In this document: positions 51,501 through 61,959 of the stretch, one piece after another
Layout: every line of letters starts with the position of its first letter
Position numbering within the stretch: the stretch's first letter is position 1
Translations under genes and position numbers: made by a program
Source: Oxyruncus cristatus
Taxonomy: Eukaryota; Chordata; Aves; Passeriformes; Cotingidae
NCBI GenBank assembly: GCA_013399855.1
Contig: VXAY01005880.1
Span: forward strand, 451,712-515,711
Length of the DNA stretch: 64,000 nt
Reading direction: 5' to 3'
The notes under the pieces: model-generated
The model's database searches: none
What the model saw: only the letters and a program-made list of their open reading frames with translations
Told to the model about the DNA's origin: nothing

Positions 51501-54500
51501 TTCCGCTAGACCAGCTTGCTCAAAGTCCCATCCAACCTGGCCTTGAACACTTCCAGGGATGGGGCACTCACAACTTCTCTAAGCAACCTATTCCAGTGTC
51601 TCACCACCCTCACAGCAAAGAATTTCTTCCTAATATCTAAGTTTACCCCCTTTCACTTTAAAGCCACTTGCCCTTGTCCTATCAGTAAATGGCCTTGTAA
51701 AAAGTCCCTCCCCACCTCTCTTGCAGCCTCCTTTAGGTACTGGAAGGCTGCTCTAAGTCTTCCCAGAGCCTTCTCTTCTCCAGGCTGAATAGCCTCAACT
51801 CTCTCAGCCTGTCTTCATAGCAAAGATGTCCCAGCCTTCTGATCATACTCGTGGGTCTCCTTTGGACTCATTCCAAAAGGTCCACCTCCTCCTTATGTTG
51901 TGGGCTCCAGGTGGGGTCTAATGAGAGTGGAGTAGAGGGGGAAAAGTCCTGTGCTATGCAATCCCTTCACAAATAATTTCTTACTAACCATAGTTTGCTG
52001 CAGAAAATAAATAGAACCACTTTGATTGTATTTTCTGGTAATGTTCTCCCTGTATCAACTGCACAACTTAAAAGATCCAATAGTTTTTGTACCTATTTTG
52101 TACCTGGTTTTTTTGTACTCTGCCATCATATAGTAATGCAGAAGCAATTTTTCCAGAATGAAACATGATTTATTTTGCCAAAAGTTGTTCACAGAGACCT
52201 GCCTACATATTGTCTTCACATTTTCACCTTCAAAACTTCACACAACAGCTTCTCAGGAACAAAGATACAATCCTGACTTTTTAGCAACTGATGCCAATCA
52301 GATAAATAAGTCCCCACAGGTCTTAGATCTCTTAAAAGATCTCTTAAAAGGCCAGCATGAATATAATTTCTAGGGACTTAGACAGGCAAAAATAATTCAG
52401 AAAGCAAATTCTTCCTAAAATTACCATTTTGTTTACATGGCTATTTTGAAGGTGATGTAACCAAAAATTGCCTTAGCTTCACTTGCATTTCCCATCTGCA
52501 TCTGCATTGAGTTCCTGCCTTCACACTGAAGAATTGGGCAGCAATACAGAATAAAACACCTAATATTTATATGAAGTAACATTAATGTTTTCTCACTTTG
52601 TGAAATCTGAAATTTTCCTTAGCAGTATCCCCCTTGCTCTTAGCACAACTGCTCTCCCTATCAGTGCTGCTCTACCTTCTCCCACGTCCAAGCTCAGCAA
52701 AAGATCAACTTCTGATGGGCCCAGGAAACTGATGTTTTCTCTGTTGTCAAGATTAGTTTCTGCTGTGTTCCCTTCCTCACATAATAGTCAGTCTGAGGAT
52801 TATCCGAGGCTTAGATCAGGGTGAGGACAACACAACTTCCTGAAGATGTTATCTCAGTTATTTTCTAACATGAATGTGCTTTCAAACAAAACAAAACAAA
52901 AACTTTAGGAAAATACTTCTGCAGACTCAAACTGCTTTCTGGAGAAATGTGGGTTTCAAATTCTTTAGTAAGTACAGATAGATATTTTCAAATACAAATG
53001 AGTAAAATCATATGGCTAAACCTAACCTTGAAGTCTGGCTTTAATTCTTTCCATTGTTCATCTGCCTTTTGAAAAAGTTTAGTACTTTTAAAGAGTAATT
53101 AATGTTCAAAGTGTGTACACACACGCATATATGTAAGTTACAGGAATACAGCATAATACATTTTATTATGCACAAAACAGACACGATATGGAAAAACAAA
53201 CACCAGCAGTCATTTTTTTAAGATCAATAAATAAGCTGAAAATAATTCTAGTAGCTGACTACGAATACTATTATTACTACAGTTTTTCCAAGATGTTCAC
53301 TATACTTTAAAATAATATGATAATGATCTGATCATACAGTACTTACAGGATGCTTTAATGTGCATAGCTCATAAAGCACACAGCCAAGAGACCAAATATC
53401 TCTGTGAATAAAAAGTAATTAAAGTTTCAGTGAAAAGTCTGTATTATTTTCATATATGAAATCAGTACCTCTTCTCAACTGTCAAATTTATTATTATTGC
53501 ATTTTTTTCTTAAGATGCATGGAAAAGAACAGTTAGAAATTTCTTTTTAGTTGTGGCACCAATGTTTCAATGATACCTAACTAGGTATTATAATTGTAAT
53601 TGTAAAAGGCACATGATAGAGAATGTCTGCTTAATATTTCTAGCAGCATGAAGGACAAAGCTGACTTGATAGTTTAAGGAGACAATAAGGGATTACACTT
53701 GTGGGAATACCACCTCAGAGTTGAGATGTTAGTCTGGGCTCCAGAGCATCTGCTGTTCATCACATGCCCCACACAAAAGGGAGTCTACCCCAATCAGCTC
53801 CTGAGTTCATAGTGCTTCTCATCTGATATTTTGTGTTAAGCCCTGAGTGAGCATTTGCAATTCTCAGACCTATATGTATTTTCTGGAGGTGGTTGCTGCA
53901 AATTTCCAAAATAGGCAACCTAGCAGCTTTCATTTTAATGTATTTTAAAAAATTATAAATGAGTGTATCAAAAATTCATAAACTTGGAACTGGAAAGATT
54001 CATTGGTAATCGCATGTTGGAAACAAGAGAGAAATTTAGTATTTCATGGAGAAGCAGATAATGCAGAGGGGAAAAGAAAGCTGTTTTACATTTACCACCA
54101 CTACTAACAAGAAGTATTAAAAGAGAGTTAAAAGTACAAGTAATTTTATAAAAACAAAAAATATAATTATGTTAAGCCTGTAGATTAATAATGGCCAAGT
54201 CATGATGGCTACATTCTGGACATTGTGAGTCAAAATACTACCAACACTCTTGTATAGTATAACATAGTTGTTATCTACAGCGATGCACCTAATCATTGTA
54301 CACAAATAATACAAAACTTCACAACAGGTGACACTTGAAATTCCTGGTGCCCTGCACAAATACTGATTTAAACCACAGTTTTACTAAAATGAGTTCTTTC
54401 AGGCGTGCACGCCCTCATGCATAAGCATATGAAGGAAAGACAGAGACTTACGTTTTGTTGTTATATGGTCGATTTTCACAGATCTCAGGTGACAGGTAAT

Positions 54501-57500
54501 AGGGCGTCCCTACACATGTATGGGCAAACTCCATAGTACTAATGAAACATAATGAAACATAATGAACACTTACACAATGAAAAAGTTTATCAGCAATTTA
54601 ACAAGAGACTTCTCTGTCCCAGGTTAAAAGCCTGTGAGGGACATTATTTCTGCTCTCCAAATAGTTGAATAAAAGAACACCCCCAAAAAACGACAATATT
54701 TCCCAGTTCTGTGTAAAAACGACCCACTTTTCTAATAGTGTTTGTATGTCAATGGAAAGCCCAAGAATTCCCTGCCCTTATCTTAACCCATGAGCCTTTC
54801 ATTATATTTTCTCTCTTCTGTCCAGTCGACGAGGGTAGTGATACCAGATCTGGTGTCAACTCACTACAGAAACTTAATTCGCTAGTTACATAAGGAAAAG
54901 AACTATCAAGCTCTAATTATATTGCTCTGTAAGGCCACTAAATAATGTTTTAAATGTTTGTACTTGGACATTCAAATCCTGAGGTTTACTTCCTATCTGC
55001 TATGTACTATTCTGCTGTGTAGGTGCAATCCTTAAAGCAATTATCCCCAGAACACCTGTGAAGGTAGGCACTTTCTGCATAACTAGTTTACGTGCTGAGA
55101 ATAGGTCTGGGCTCCACACAGGAACACACCACAAAGATATGAGAGCTGGCAGAGACTGCAGCTATAGCAGCAAGATGGCATATCCCTGGAGATGAGCAGG
55201 CTTCTACCAAAGTACTAACCAAACATGCTAATCCAATGTACTCCAACTCTTCAGCAAGAATTCCTGGCTCTGATGTACCACTGAACTTACAAGGTTATGT
55301 GGGCCCAAATCCAAAGCCAAGCTGATGGGGCCTTAACAGAAATTCCATGGGCTGTATGTCCATGTGAAGAATGCATACAAGTATCTAATATACGTAACAC
55401 AGTTAAGTACATCTAAAGAGAGGAATCAACATATCTGTCAGTTAAAGTTCTTGGTTCTCTTTACTGATGTTGTATAGACAGAAATGCGGCTAAACTTACG
55501 CTGACTTAATCTAAGGTTAGGAAAAATGTTTAACAAGTGAGGTGCGGCAGGAGAACTACAAAGCAACTGAGAAGGATTGACAGTAGAAGGACAAACTGAA
55601 AAATGATCAACAGATGAAATTACCTTTCCATGCAATACCTAGTTAAATTGTGGACCCTCTTTGTCACAATATCCTCCCTAAGATAAATCAAGAAGCACAA
55701 AAAGAGATCGAATTTAAGCATTTTCCTCTTGTTAGCATGATCCTTGGTATGTTTTGGCCACACCTGGCCACTACGCAGGATAGGCCAACCTTGTCCACAA
55801 AGTCAGTAAAGATAAGGTCGCTCTCGTTGGGAGAACAGAGATTAGCCATACAGATGCAAGCCATACCATGCCTTGCTCTCAGGCCCAGAAGGTGGTTCTG
55901 GGTGTGTTTTAAAAATCAGTATAGGCTCAGTCTTGGAGGAAACACAAAGAAAATCTGTACAAACTCTCTTCTTACACTCTTTCTTTAGTTTTTAATGCTC
56001 TTCACTTTTGGTTTAATGAAGCAACAGAAGTTATCATCAACAGCTGCACAAGCACGAACTGTGCCTCCAGAATCTCTTTATGTCAGTTCCACAGAGAATA
56101 GGGAAAGACTGTGGTTCCTCCTATATCTAACGGAAGTCCAGTTACTAGGCTAGACACATCTGTGGTTCCATGCAGGATGGAGTGTTCTGGCATAACAGGT
56201 TAAAAAAAGCAGTGTCAGACCCCTTGTATCTTAGAGCTCTTGAACAAGACAATCCACAAACAATTTGCACATTCAGGTTGCATTCTGAACATTCACAAAC
56301 AGTCCTGTCACAGACTAATTAAAAATGGTGCTTACCTGTTCAACTGTCTTGCTATGCCAAAGTCCCCAAGCTTTGCTACCTTTCCATTATTGCTAAGAAA
56401 AATGTTCTACAAATAAAAACAAAACTGATGTGTCAAAATGAAACATGGCGTCTTAAGCACACTTTTAATGGAACAGACCAATCCCTCTCCAGTACCAGTT
56501 TTACTACCTGTGCTTTTACATCTCTATGTAAAATCTTCTTGTCATGAATATGCTTCAAACCCAAGGAGATCTGCACAAACCAACTGAGAATCTGCAGGGA
56601 AAATTAAAGGAAACAGATACATATGAATTTGTGTGACTCTAATGTCCAGTGGGGTATTTTACTGAAATATATAACAAAATCTAAAATACGTAAACCACAT
56701 GCAATGTAAAATAGTAAAACAAAAAAAATTTTAAAATTAATGCCGTAGACCTTTAATTCACAATTAGTTCTATCACAAAACTAAATGGAAATAGATACCA
56801 CTTTCCAGTTTCGTTATCCCCATCCAGTTTTCACAGACTGTGACAGGATATGTACTTGAACAACGGCTGAAAAATCATGCCGAAGGACAGTAAGAATACT
56901 AGACCTTTATTTAGAAATGAGGGAGTTCAAACAACAACTAAGACAGAATTGGAAAGTGTCTTCTTAATCATCAGTGACGGAAATCAAACCACCCAGTTAT
57001 AATACTTGTAGTACTACTAAATGTAGTCCAGGAAAAAAAAAAAAAGTTGATGGTCTAAAATGTGAAAGAAAGAAGCTATGAAGAAATTTGTATAATAAGT
57101 AAGCACACAGGTTTATCTTTTATCCTAGACCCAGTACAGCTTTTAAACACATATTTAACTTCAAATATATGTGACTTCTTGAATAATGGCCTTCGTACTT
57201 AATCCAGAAACAAAAGTGCAATGTGCTTTTATGCATCTCTATTTAGGAAAATTCATGGATGTGAAAGGCTTTGATTCAATTAATAATCTTCTATTTACTA
57301 ATGCTTCATATTAAGTAGATGATCTCCTGAATAGGGCTGGTGCCACAAATTAGACTTTCTTAGGAATACATTTGAAAATATAAAGATATTTTAACAATGT
57401 TATGTTAAATTGCGTAATTTGCTTTCCTTTCTTGATTGACAGTTGTATCTTTAGTTTCTATAATCCATTCTTTTGTCTGTATTTCCTTTTCCTTTCTTTT

Positions 57501-60500
57501 AATAGGTATTATTCTGTGTCATTGTCAAGGGATTTGTGTATGTTGGCTCTTTCGTGTTTTCACGATCTGTGGGTTTGTCCTCTCTTTATTTTCTTTCATA
57601 TTCTCTCTAGTATGACTCCCAATAGGATCTTAAAATTCTTTATTACTGAACCTGTAATTCACTTTCAACTTACTTTTATATTAAGGAGTTCCTCTTTTCC
57701 TACTAAAGGAAAAAGAAAAGTCACAATACTTTTTTTTACCTTCACTTCTATGCTTTATAATATATTTCCCCTAACTGGTTGGATACTATCTATCTGGTTT
57801 CTAAGCAAGATTTCACTGTACCTGCAAAAAACTATGCATGATTAAATAATCACACAGTTCAGTACACTAATTCAAATACATAAGTGAAAATTTCCTTCAG
57901 AAAGCTAAGAGCCAGCAAAAAAAAAAAAAAGAATAAGGAAGGAATAGTGTGAAATTCTATTTCCATGAATTGCAATACTTATCATACTCACCTATTTACA
58001 AAATAAAATATATGTGAACATGGTTCAAAAGGAGTCAGATATCTGGGCTTGTTTCTCTGTGCTGGTTTAACAATTTAAATGGCATCAGAGAAATCTTGAC
58101 CCAAATGAAATAAATGAGAGATTTACTGTGGACTTCAGTATAAAGCAGGATATGCCTCAATGGCCAATAGCATCAACATATTAAGGATTTGTATATAGAT
58201 ATCCACCCTAATTCAAAAACAGTATTTAAAAGAAAGTCTTTATGGTTTAACAGGTATACTACTAATATAATAAAATCTACATTCATGATGGAAGGAGCAG
58301 TGGGAGAAAGGGGGGATAAAAAAATGTCATCATACTGCTAATGAATTAATTTCAGATCTTAAAGCAGTGCTAAAACCAAACTCTTACACTCATAATAAAA
58401 CTACCACAGTTTCCTTTAAAAGTTCTATTATTTTAATAGGCCAGAAAAGAAATAGCAGCTAGTATGAGATAAATCAAACCACATGTTTCACATAATATGT
58501 CCTTTCCTCTAATGATAATTTCTTTCACCTGGTCCTCGTCAAACAGCACTCCACGCTGCATAATTATCCGCTTCATTAAATCTCCACCATCACAGTATTC
58601 CATCACAATATATAGCTTGTTGTTTTCTGAAAGGAAAAGTATGATTTTTCCTTTATTCCTTTACTTATTCATTAACACAGCAATAACTTACAGCTATTTT
58701 ATATGGTCCTTCTCTCAAAAGGTAGTAGTTAAACTCTACCTACTCCTCTATTTCAAAGAGAAACTGAGAAAAAATGAATATTTCCAAGTGAAACTGGATG
58801 CAAAACTAAGATGCGAAAATATATTTAAATGAAGATTCACCAAAATATTACATACATGAGAAAACACTCAAGAGACTCCACTGACAGAAAGAGAGATGTC
58901 CTTAGAGGAATACTTAGCAGAATGCTTCATAGTTGAGGTCTTTTCCCAATAATAACTAAGTATGCAGTTAGGCTGAGGGAAAAAGTTAGAAGTAGACAGT
59001 GTCAAAACAGTAGAAATAAACAGCAGAGCCTGCTTAATACGGAAATTCACGCTATTCTTACATCTCTGGCATTCAGGAGACTATACAATTTATACGTTTC
59101 CTAAAACGTTTCCAGTCCTGATCACACAAAACAATTTGAACAAAAGCTGCAACTATAGCATTCATTGTGTAAGGTATTGCTTATGACAGATGTCAGCAGG
59201 AAAAATAAATGTAGGAAATTAGCTTTTATGGTGAACAGACTTCCCTCTATCTCTTTCAGTCCTGAAGAATTCTGATTCCTTGAGTGATACTTCAAAATAT
59301 GGCTTAAGAAAAAAGGTTAGTACAGCATTATGAGCTTGATACTGGATCATTGAAAAGACTGTGCTATATGAAGGTTTGAAATACCAATATTGTTTTTACA
59401 TTCCGGACGATGAAAGATATTTCCAGCTTTACTAATAGCTTGCATTACCATTTAATCGTCTTTTTTTGTGCTTGCCTGTTTTGTCTGTGTATTTACATGC
59501 ATATATATGTTTGTATATCAGTAAATATGTGTGTATGTATATAAGATGTATGTATCATATTCATATAATGTCATATGTATATGATGTGGATAAACAAAAT
59601 ATGAGGAACAAAAGGTTGGGTCTGATTAAATGATCATTCTATTTCTTGCCTATTTGATCAGCCTATTCCTTGCTATACTCAAAAGCTCTCTTCTTCTATT
59701 GAAACACCTAGAAAGTTTCATTAAACTCTGGACTCCTGTAGGAGATCAAGACTGAAGTTCAACTTATGCAGTACAGACACCACAGGATATAGGATTCATG
59801 CCACAGTACCCACTCACACACATGAAGAGGGTAACTGATGACTGAATTTGATGCCTTATGTCCATTTTTAGGACTTGGGACTTGTCAGCACTTTTAAGTA
59901 AGGGCTTAGGGATAGGGCTAAGGTTGGTCAATATTAACAAAGTAGGTTTTCTGCCTTCCACTCCTTTAATCACAAGTAAAACAGAAGAGTTAAAGGTAAA
60001 CCTTGCAATGAAGCATAGAAGGTTACAATATTTGCATGCTTCATCTTGGCCAGAAGAATGACTTCTTTCTGAGAGGCATCTTTTTCTTTCACAGGCATCT
60101 ATAAAGAATTAAGAAACAATATGCTAGCAATTATATATTTAACTTTTTTCAAAAATTTTTACATCATTTTGAAACCATTGCCACAAATACAAAAATACTG
60201 TGTACCAAGGTGATACAGAAATATATTAACTACATATAATGTAAAATATAAATTTGCAGTGTATGCTTGGAAATATATCAGAACATTACTGAAGGCAAAA
60301 TAAATCATGAGATTTTACAAACAAGCAAATGTATACCTTAAACCTATTTACACAAATGCTATTGGTAAGATAGCTGATGAGTAGAGTTAAACTCTAATGT
60401 TGAACTTCCCTTAAGTATTTGAAGTACACGGGTCTTGATGATTCTCTATTCCTACTATGGAGGATCATGAAAGAATAAAGCAAAAAGGGAAAAAAGTCCT

Positions 60501-61935
60501 TCCTTTTACTAGTGTTACAAATTCTTGCAATATTTTGGGCGAACTCTTTGCCCTGTCACATTAAATGAACACTTCTATTTGGTTTATTGTGATCACACTT
60601 TCTCAGTACTCCTTCGTAAAAATTAATTTATCTGAGTATCCATCAAAATGTTTTCTTGTATTTATAAAAAGGAACTTATCCTTATTCTTAACAAACATTT
60701 TTGAAATGTAATCCTCAAAGATTCAAAAATAATGAAGTGAATAAAACATGTCCTACCATATAAAAAACTTTAGGACTTCAAAGTAGCAAATTTCTGTATC
60801 CAGCTCCTGATTTTTGAACAAGTGGGATCCACGGGAATATTTCATTAGCTGCCCTTTTTCTATTTTGGGAACATCAAAATCTAAGACTGGAAATGCATGG
60901 GGTTTATTGGTCATGAGAATAGAGAGAAACTATTTTTGCATTTAGCTGTCATTACTAGCATATCAGTTTTTCTGGGTTTGAATCTGGATGTCATACAGCT
61001 CTTTCATTCTTCTACTATAATTCTAAATATATTAAAAATTCACTAGTGTGGCCTAGAATAACAAAAGGCCTGTCAAATGCATGTGGGCACTCATTGACTC
61101 ATCGACTTTTAAACCCCAGGGATTTTAATTGCCTTTCTGGAACTAGATTTAGCAGTGGTATTCCTCCAAAACCTGAGCAAGTGGCCCTAAGCTGCCTCTG
61201 CAGCCAACGGGGAGAGAGCAGTTTTACGGTCCGATTTGGCTCTTTCTTAAACAGAGGTCTAAAATACATATAATCAACAGCTTCCTAAAAGTATCTATTT
61301 CTCTTGTTCTCCTGGAAAGGGAGTCTAACCAAGCAGCTCAGATGCTGACAACAACAGACTGGAAATTTAAAATTAGATGAGATGAATCAAACTGCCATAA
61401 ACACAAATGAGAATTGGAAAGGTGCCATTGTGAATTACTTATCTGAAAAGATGCGTGTGGAAAAAAGGAAATTAAAAAGCTTACAGAGATGTATTACAAA
61501 ATTGTGATTTGTTATTTCAGTGGCAATATTTTCATTGTAGTTGAATCAACAAACATCAAATTTGCATTAGGCAGTGTTACACAAATAGGTAAAGTTTTGA
61601 AAAGAACAAAAATGCAGTAAAAAGTAAAGAATATTGAAATATATATTTTGTTTATGCTTGTAAAATACTAAATTAGCTAAGACTATAGTTTTTGGAAAGT
61701 TTAGCTCTACATAATTGAGATGGAACTACAAAGGAGATAAAACATAACCAAAGTTCATATTCTAGCTAAATGCAAGTAGCATAATCCAGTAAAAACAATT
61801 CACATTTTTTTGTTTTACCTTAGTTAAATTGATCTCTTTGATAACACACTGCTCATTATCCATTTTTCCTTTTGCCAAGAATATTTTGCCAAAAGATCCT
61901 TCTCCAATTTTTTTAATGATTTCATATTTATCCAT
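36368..61935 (-). CDS. NEK5: NEK5, NIMA-related serine/threonine kinase 5 (complete, 21 coding exons)
   Basis: NEK5 is a NIMA-family kinase linked to centrosome separation and multiciliated cells. I assembled 21 coding exons: 61819-61935, 60002-60098, 58529-58626, 56508-56591, 56336-56406, 54452-54538, 53347-53401, 51120-51320, 50951-51032, 49241-49377, 45819-46006, 44534-44600, 44076-44195, 43024-43107, 42025-42105, 41140-41208, 40184-40307, 39843-39974, 38631-38768, 36978-37092 and 36368-36560. The sum is 2,340 nt (779 aa plus stop) with no internal stop. The kinase domain is about residues 4-258: glycine loop G11-E-G-S-F-G16, K33, HRD D128, DFG D147 and SPE 172-174. A charged, Gln/Glu-rich, probably coiled-coil tail follows (about 406-523), then a duplicated RK-W...TLLN-LA motif (about 598-660). 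The human protein is 708 aa and shares the order of segments. The start ATG has A at -3 and G at +4. An acceptor 24 nt upstream means the 5' UTR continues in another exon. Confidence 0.93.
36978..37092 (-). CDS. NEK5: NEK5 coding exon 20
   Basis: 115 nt, phase 1 in and phase 2 out, acceptor cctttccag and donor GACAC|gtaagt. It encodes [20 protein letters not shown] then [14 protein letters not shown], an acidic tail. It is accepted because phase, splice sites and protein character all fit. Confidence 0.82.
38631..38768 (-). CDS. NEK5: NEK5 coding exon 19 (second TLLN-LA repeat)
   Basis: 138 nt, phase 1 at both ends, acceptor gttcttcag and donor ATAG|gtagga. It encodes [20 protein letters not shown] then ELSNDSF. 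This looks like a duplicate of exon 18. I recall no counterpart in the 708-aa human NEK5. Confidence 0.88.
39843..39974 (-). CDS. NEK5: NEK5 coding exon 18 (first TLLN-LA repeat)
   Basis: 132 nt, phase 1 at both ends, acceptor cccttcag and donor CTTG|gtaaga. It encodes [20 protein letters not shown] then DADVTSPCP. It aligns with human RRQWDGGAPQTLLQMMAVAD. The next exon encodes a second copy of the same motif. Confidence 0.93.
40184..40307 (-). CDS. NEK5: NEK5 coding exon 17
   Basis: 124 nt, acceptor ttttgcag and donor ACAG|gtattt. It encodes [20 protein letters not shown] and [16 protein letters not shown], acidic and probably helical. It corresponds to human NETLTFEDGMKFKEY. Confidence 0.9.
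41140..41208 (-). CDS. NEK5: NEK5 coding exon 16
   Basis: 69 nt, acceptor ttctttag and donor GAG|gtacgt. It encodes [20 protein letters not shown] then EAE. Human has [20 protein letters not shown] at this position. Confidence 0.93.
42025..42105 (-). CDS. NEK5: NEK5 coding exon 15
   Basis: 81 nt, acceptor tccttccag and donor AAG|gtaccc. It encodes [20 protein letters not shown] then GKKHNRK. It aligns with human DIEKDLKQMRLQNTKESKN. Confidence 0.9.
43024..43107 (-). CDS. NEK5: NEK5 coding exon 14 (coiled coil)
   Basis: 84 nt, acceptor tttcatag and donor CAG|gtaaca. It encodes [20 protein letters not shown] then RLRAGVLQ, matching human EYWKQLEEIRQQYHNDMKEI. Confidence 0.94.
43172..43205. 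repeat. 17-bp perfect tandem duplication in NEK5 intron 13
   Basis: Two adjacent copies of aaacaaaatattctatc. It lies about 65 nt upstream, on the minus strand, of the NEK5 exon 14 acceptor. Confidence 0.95.
44076..44195 (-). CDS. NEK5: NEK5 coding exon 13
   Basis: 120 nt, phase 0 at both ends, acceptor tccatag and donor CAG|gtagat. It encodes [20 protein letters not shown] and ends PRKNEMKEQ, matching human GLRPSSAEP and RKNEMKEQ. Confidence 0.94.
44534..44600 (-). CDS. NEK5: NEK5 coding exon 12 (coiled-coil start)
   Basis: 67 nt, acceptor tctctcag and donor CTG|gtaagt. It encodes [20 protein letters not shown] then QL, very close to human AEYLQRKFEAQQYKLKVEKQ. Confidence 0.95.
45819..46006 (-). 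CDS. NEK5: NEK5 coding exon 11
   Basis: 188 nt, acceptor tattttcag and donor GACCG|gtaatt. It encodes [40 protein letters not shown] and a proline-rich end (QAAPPPPDR). It aligns with human IERPKIAAVCGHYDYY. Confidence 0.92.
46007..49240 (-). other. NEK5 intron 10
   Basis: The largest NEK5 intron. It carries the 1.3 kb CR1 at 46985-48259 in antisense to the gene. The rest is unremarkable. Confidence 0.7.
46985..48259 (+). mobile_element. CR1 LINE, reverse-transcriptage region to 3' tail, in NEK5 intron 10
   Basis: About 1.27 kb in plus orientation. Degraded reverse-transcriptase coding ([19 protein letters not shown]) is followed by [16 protein letters not shown] and [18 protein letters not shown]. 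The later CR1 landmarks gaaaggctgaaagagtcaga and taacacaggaggttccttct follow. It ends in ctattctgtgattttt. Many stops show that it is inactive. Confidence 0.9.
49241..49377 (-). CDS. NEK5: NEK5 coding exon 10
   Basis: 137 nt, acceptor gttaaaaag (poor pyrimidine tract) and donor CAG|gtactg. It encodes [20 protein letters not shown] then [19 protein letters not shown]. It aligns with human KIQKVRFQGK and LHRNEWRPPAGAQ, so the call is firm despite the weak acceptor. Confidence 0.88.
50951..51032 (-). CDS. NEK5: NEK5 coding exon 9
   Basis: 82 nt, acceptor tctggtag and donor GCAAG|gtaatg. It encodes [25 protein letters not shown] and MQ, the basic segment just after the kinase domain. It aligns with human NEK5 VIQEEFSHMLICRAG. 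Confidence 0.9.
51120..51320 (-). CDS. NEK5: NEK5 coding exon 8 (end of kinase domain)
   Basis: 201 nt, acceptor ttgattaag and donor GAG|gtaagt. It encodes [20 protein letters not shown], then [20 protein letters not shown] and [16 protein letters not shown]. The Arg of PRDRPS is the conserved subdomain XI residue. Confidence 0.95.
51419..51950 (-). mobile_element. CR1 LINE 3' fragment in NEK5 intron 7
   Basis: The left edge is atcagagaatcatagaatgc, then tttgggttggaaggaacctc, ttgaacacttccagggatgg and ttccagtgtctcaccaccct, i.e. an avian CR1 3' region in reverse orientation. Its tail abuts the gene close to exon 8 (about 100 bp). Confidence 0.9.
51951..53346 (-). other. NEK5 intron 7, part beyond the CR1
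   Basis: AT-rich intron with a 12-bp tandem duplication (agatctcttaaa at 52325-52336 and 52337-52348) and an AAAAC run near 52886. No gene was recognised. Confidence 0.65.
53347..53401 (-). CDS. NEK5: NEK5 coding exon 7 (kinase helix F)
   Basis: 55 nt, acceptor attcacag and donor CCT|gtaagt. It encodes [19 protein letters not shown], a hallmark kinase subdomain IX. It was found only by translating between splice sites. Confidence 0.95.
54452..54538 (-). CDS. NEK5: NEK5 coding exon 6 (activation segment)
   Basis: 87 nt, acceptor tttcattag and donor AAAC|gtaagt. It encodes [20 protein letters not shown] then CENRPYNNK, with the activation-loop Thr residues and the SPE triad. The acceptor tract consists of a 10-bp tandem repeat. 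Confidence 0.94.
54541..54566. repeat. 10-bp tandem repeat (2.6 copies) at the NEK5 exon 6 acceptor
   Basis: aatgaaacat twice, then aatgaa. On the minus strand this is the polypyrimidine and branch-site region immediately before exon 6 (tttcattatg repeated, then tttcattag). Confidence 0.9.
56336..56406 (-). CDS. NEK5: NEK5 coding exon 5 (DFG motif)
   Basis: 71 nt, acceptor atttgtag and donor ACAG|gtaagc. It encodes [20 protein letters not shown] then QLN. D147 is the metal-binding Asp. Confidence 0.95.
56508..56591 (-). CDS. NEK5: NEK5 coding exon 4 (catalytic loop)
   Basis: 84 nt, acceptor ccctgcag and donor CAG|gtagta. It encodes [20 protein letters not shown] then LHRDVKAQ. D128 is the catalytic base. 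The loop has V where human NEK5 has I (HRDIKAQN). Confidence 0.95.
56592..58528 (-). other. NEK5 intron 3
   Basis: Low-GC intron with poly(A) runs near 57030 and 57917. A 147-codon plus-strand open frame here is a compositional accident. No mobile element was recognised. Confidence 0.6.
58529..58626 (-). CDS. NEK5: NEK5 coding exon 3 (hinge region)
   Basis: 98 nt, acceptor cctttcag and donor CAG|gtgaaa. It encodes [20 protein letters not shown] then [13 protein letters not shown], the hinge and helix D. Confidence 0.95.
58627..60001 (-). other. NEK5 intron 2
   Basis: AT-rich intron with an irregular TA/TG-rich low-complexity block at about 59495-59590. Nothing else was recognised. Confidence 0.6.
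59495..59590. repeat. TA/TG-rich low-complexity tract
   Basis: Imperfect alternation of tatg, tgta and tata words (catatatatgtttgtatatc, then gtgtgtatgtatataagatg). It resembles a decayed dinucleotide microsatellite. Confidence 0.7.
60002..60098 (-). CDS. NEK5: NEK5 coding exon 2 (helix C)
   Basis: 97 nt, acceptor ctttatag. It encodes [20 protein letters not shown] then [12 protein letters not shown]. The helix C Glu is probably residue 51. The donor CAAG|gtttac is weaker than its neighbours, but the phase fits the next exon exactly. Confidence 0.9.
60099..61818 (-). other. NEK5 intron 1 (between coding exons 1 and 2)
   Basis: AT-rich unique sequence. No repeat or RNA gene was recognised. 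Confidence 0.6.
61819..61935 (-). CDS. NEK5: NEK5 coding exon 1 (glycine loop, catalytic Lys)
   Basis: 117 coding nt: [20 protein letters not shown], then [19 protein letters not shown], donor AAG|gtaaaa. The acceptor ttattttag at 61960-61961 lies 24 nt before the ATG, so the exon begins at about 61959 with a short 5' UTR stretch. Confidence 0.95.
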
Positions 61936-61959
61936 GATGTCTTCAACTTAAAATAGTGG

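Noticed and set aside
57402..57845. 147-codon plus-strand hydrophobic frame
   Set aside because: It lies in an AT-rich NEK5 intron in antisense. Its Phe/Leu/Ser-rich translation is what T-rich DNA gives by chance, with no splice or family evidence.
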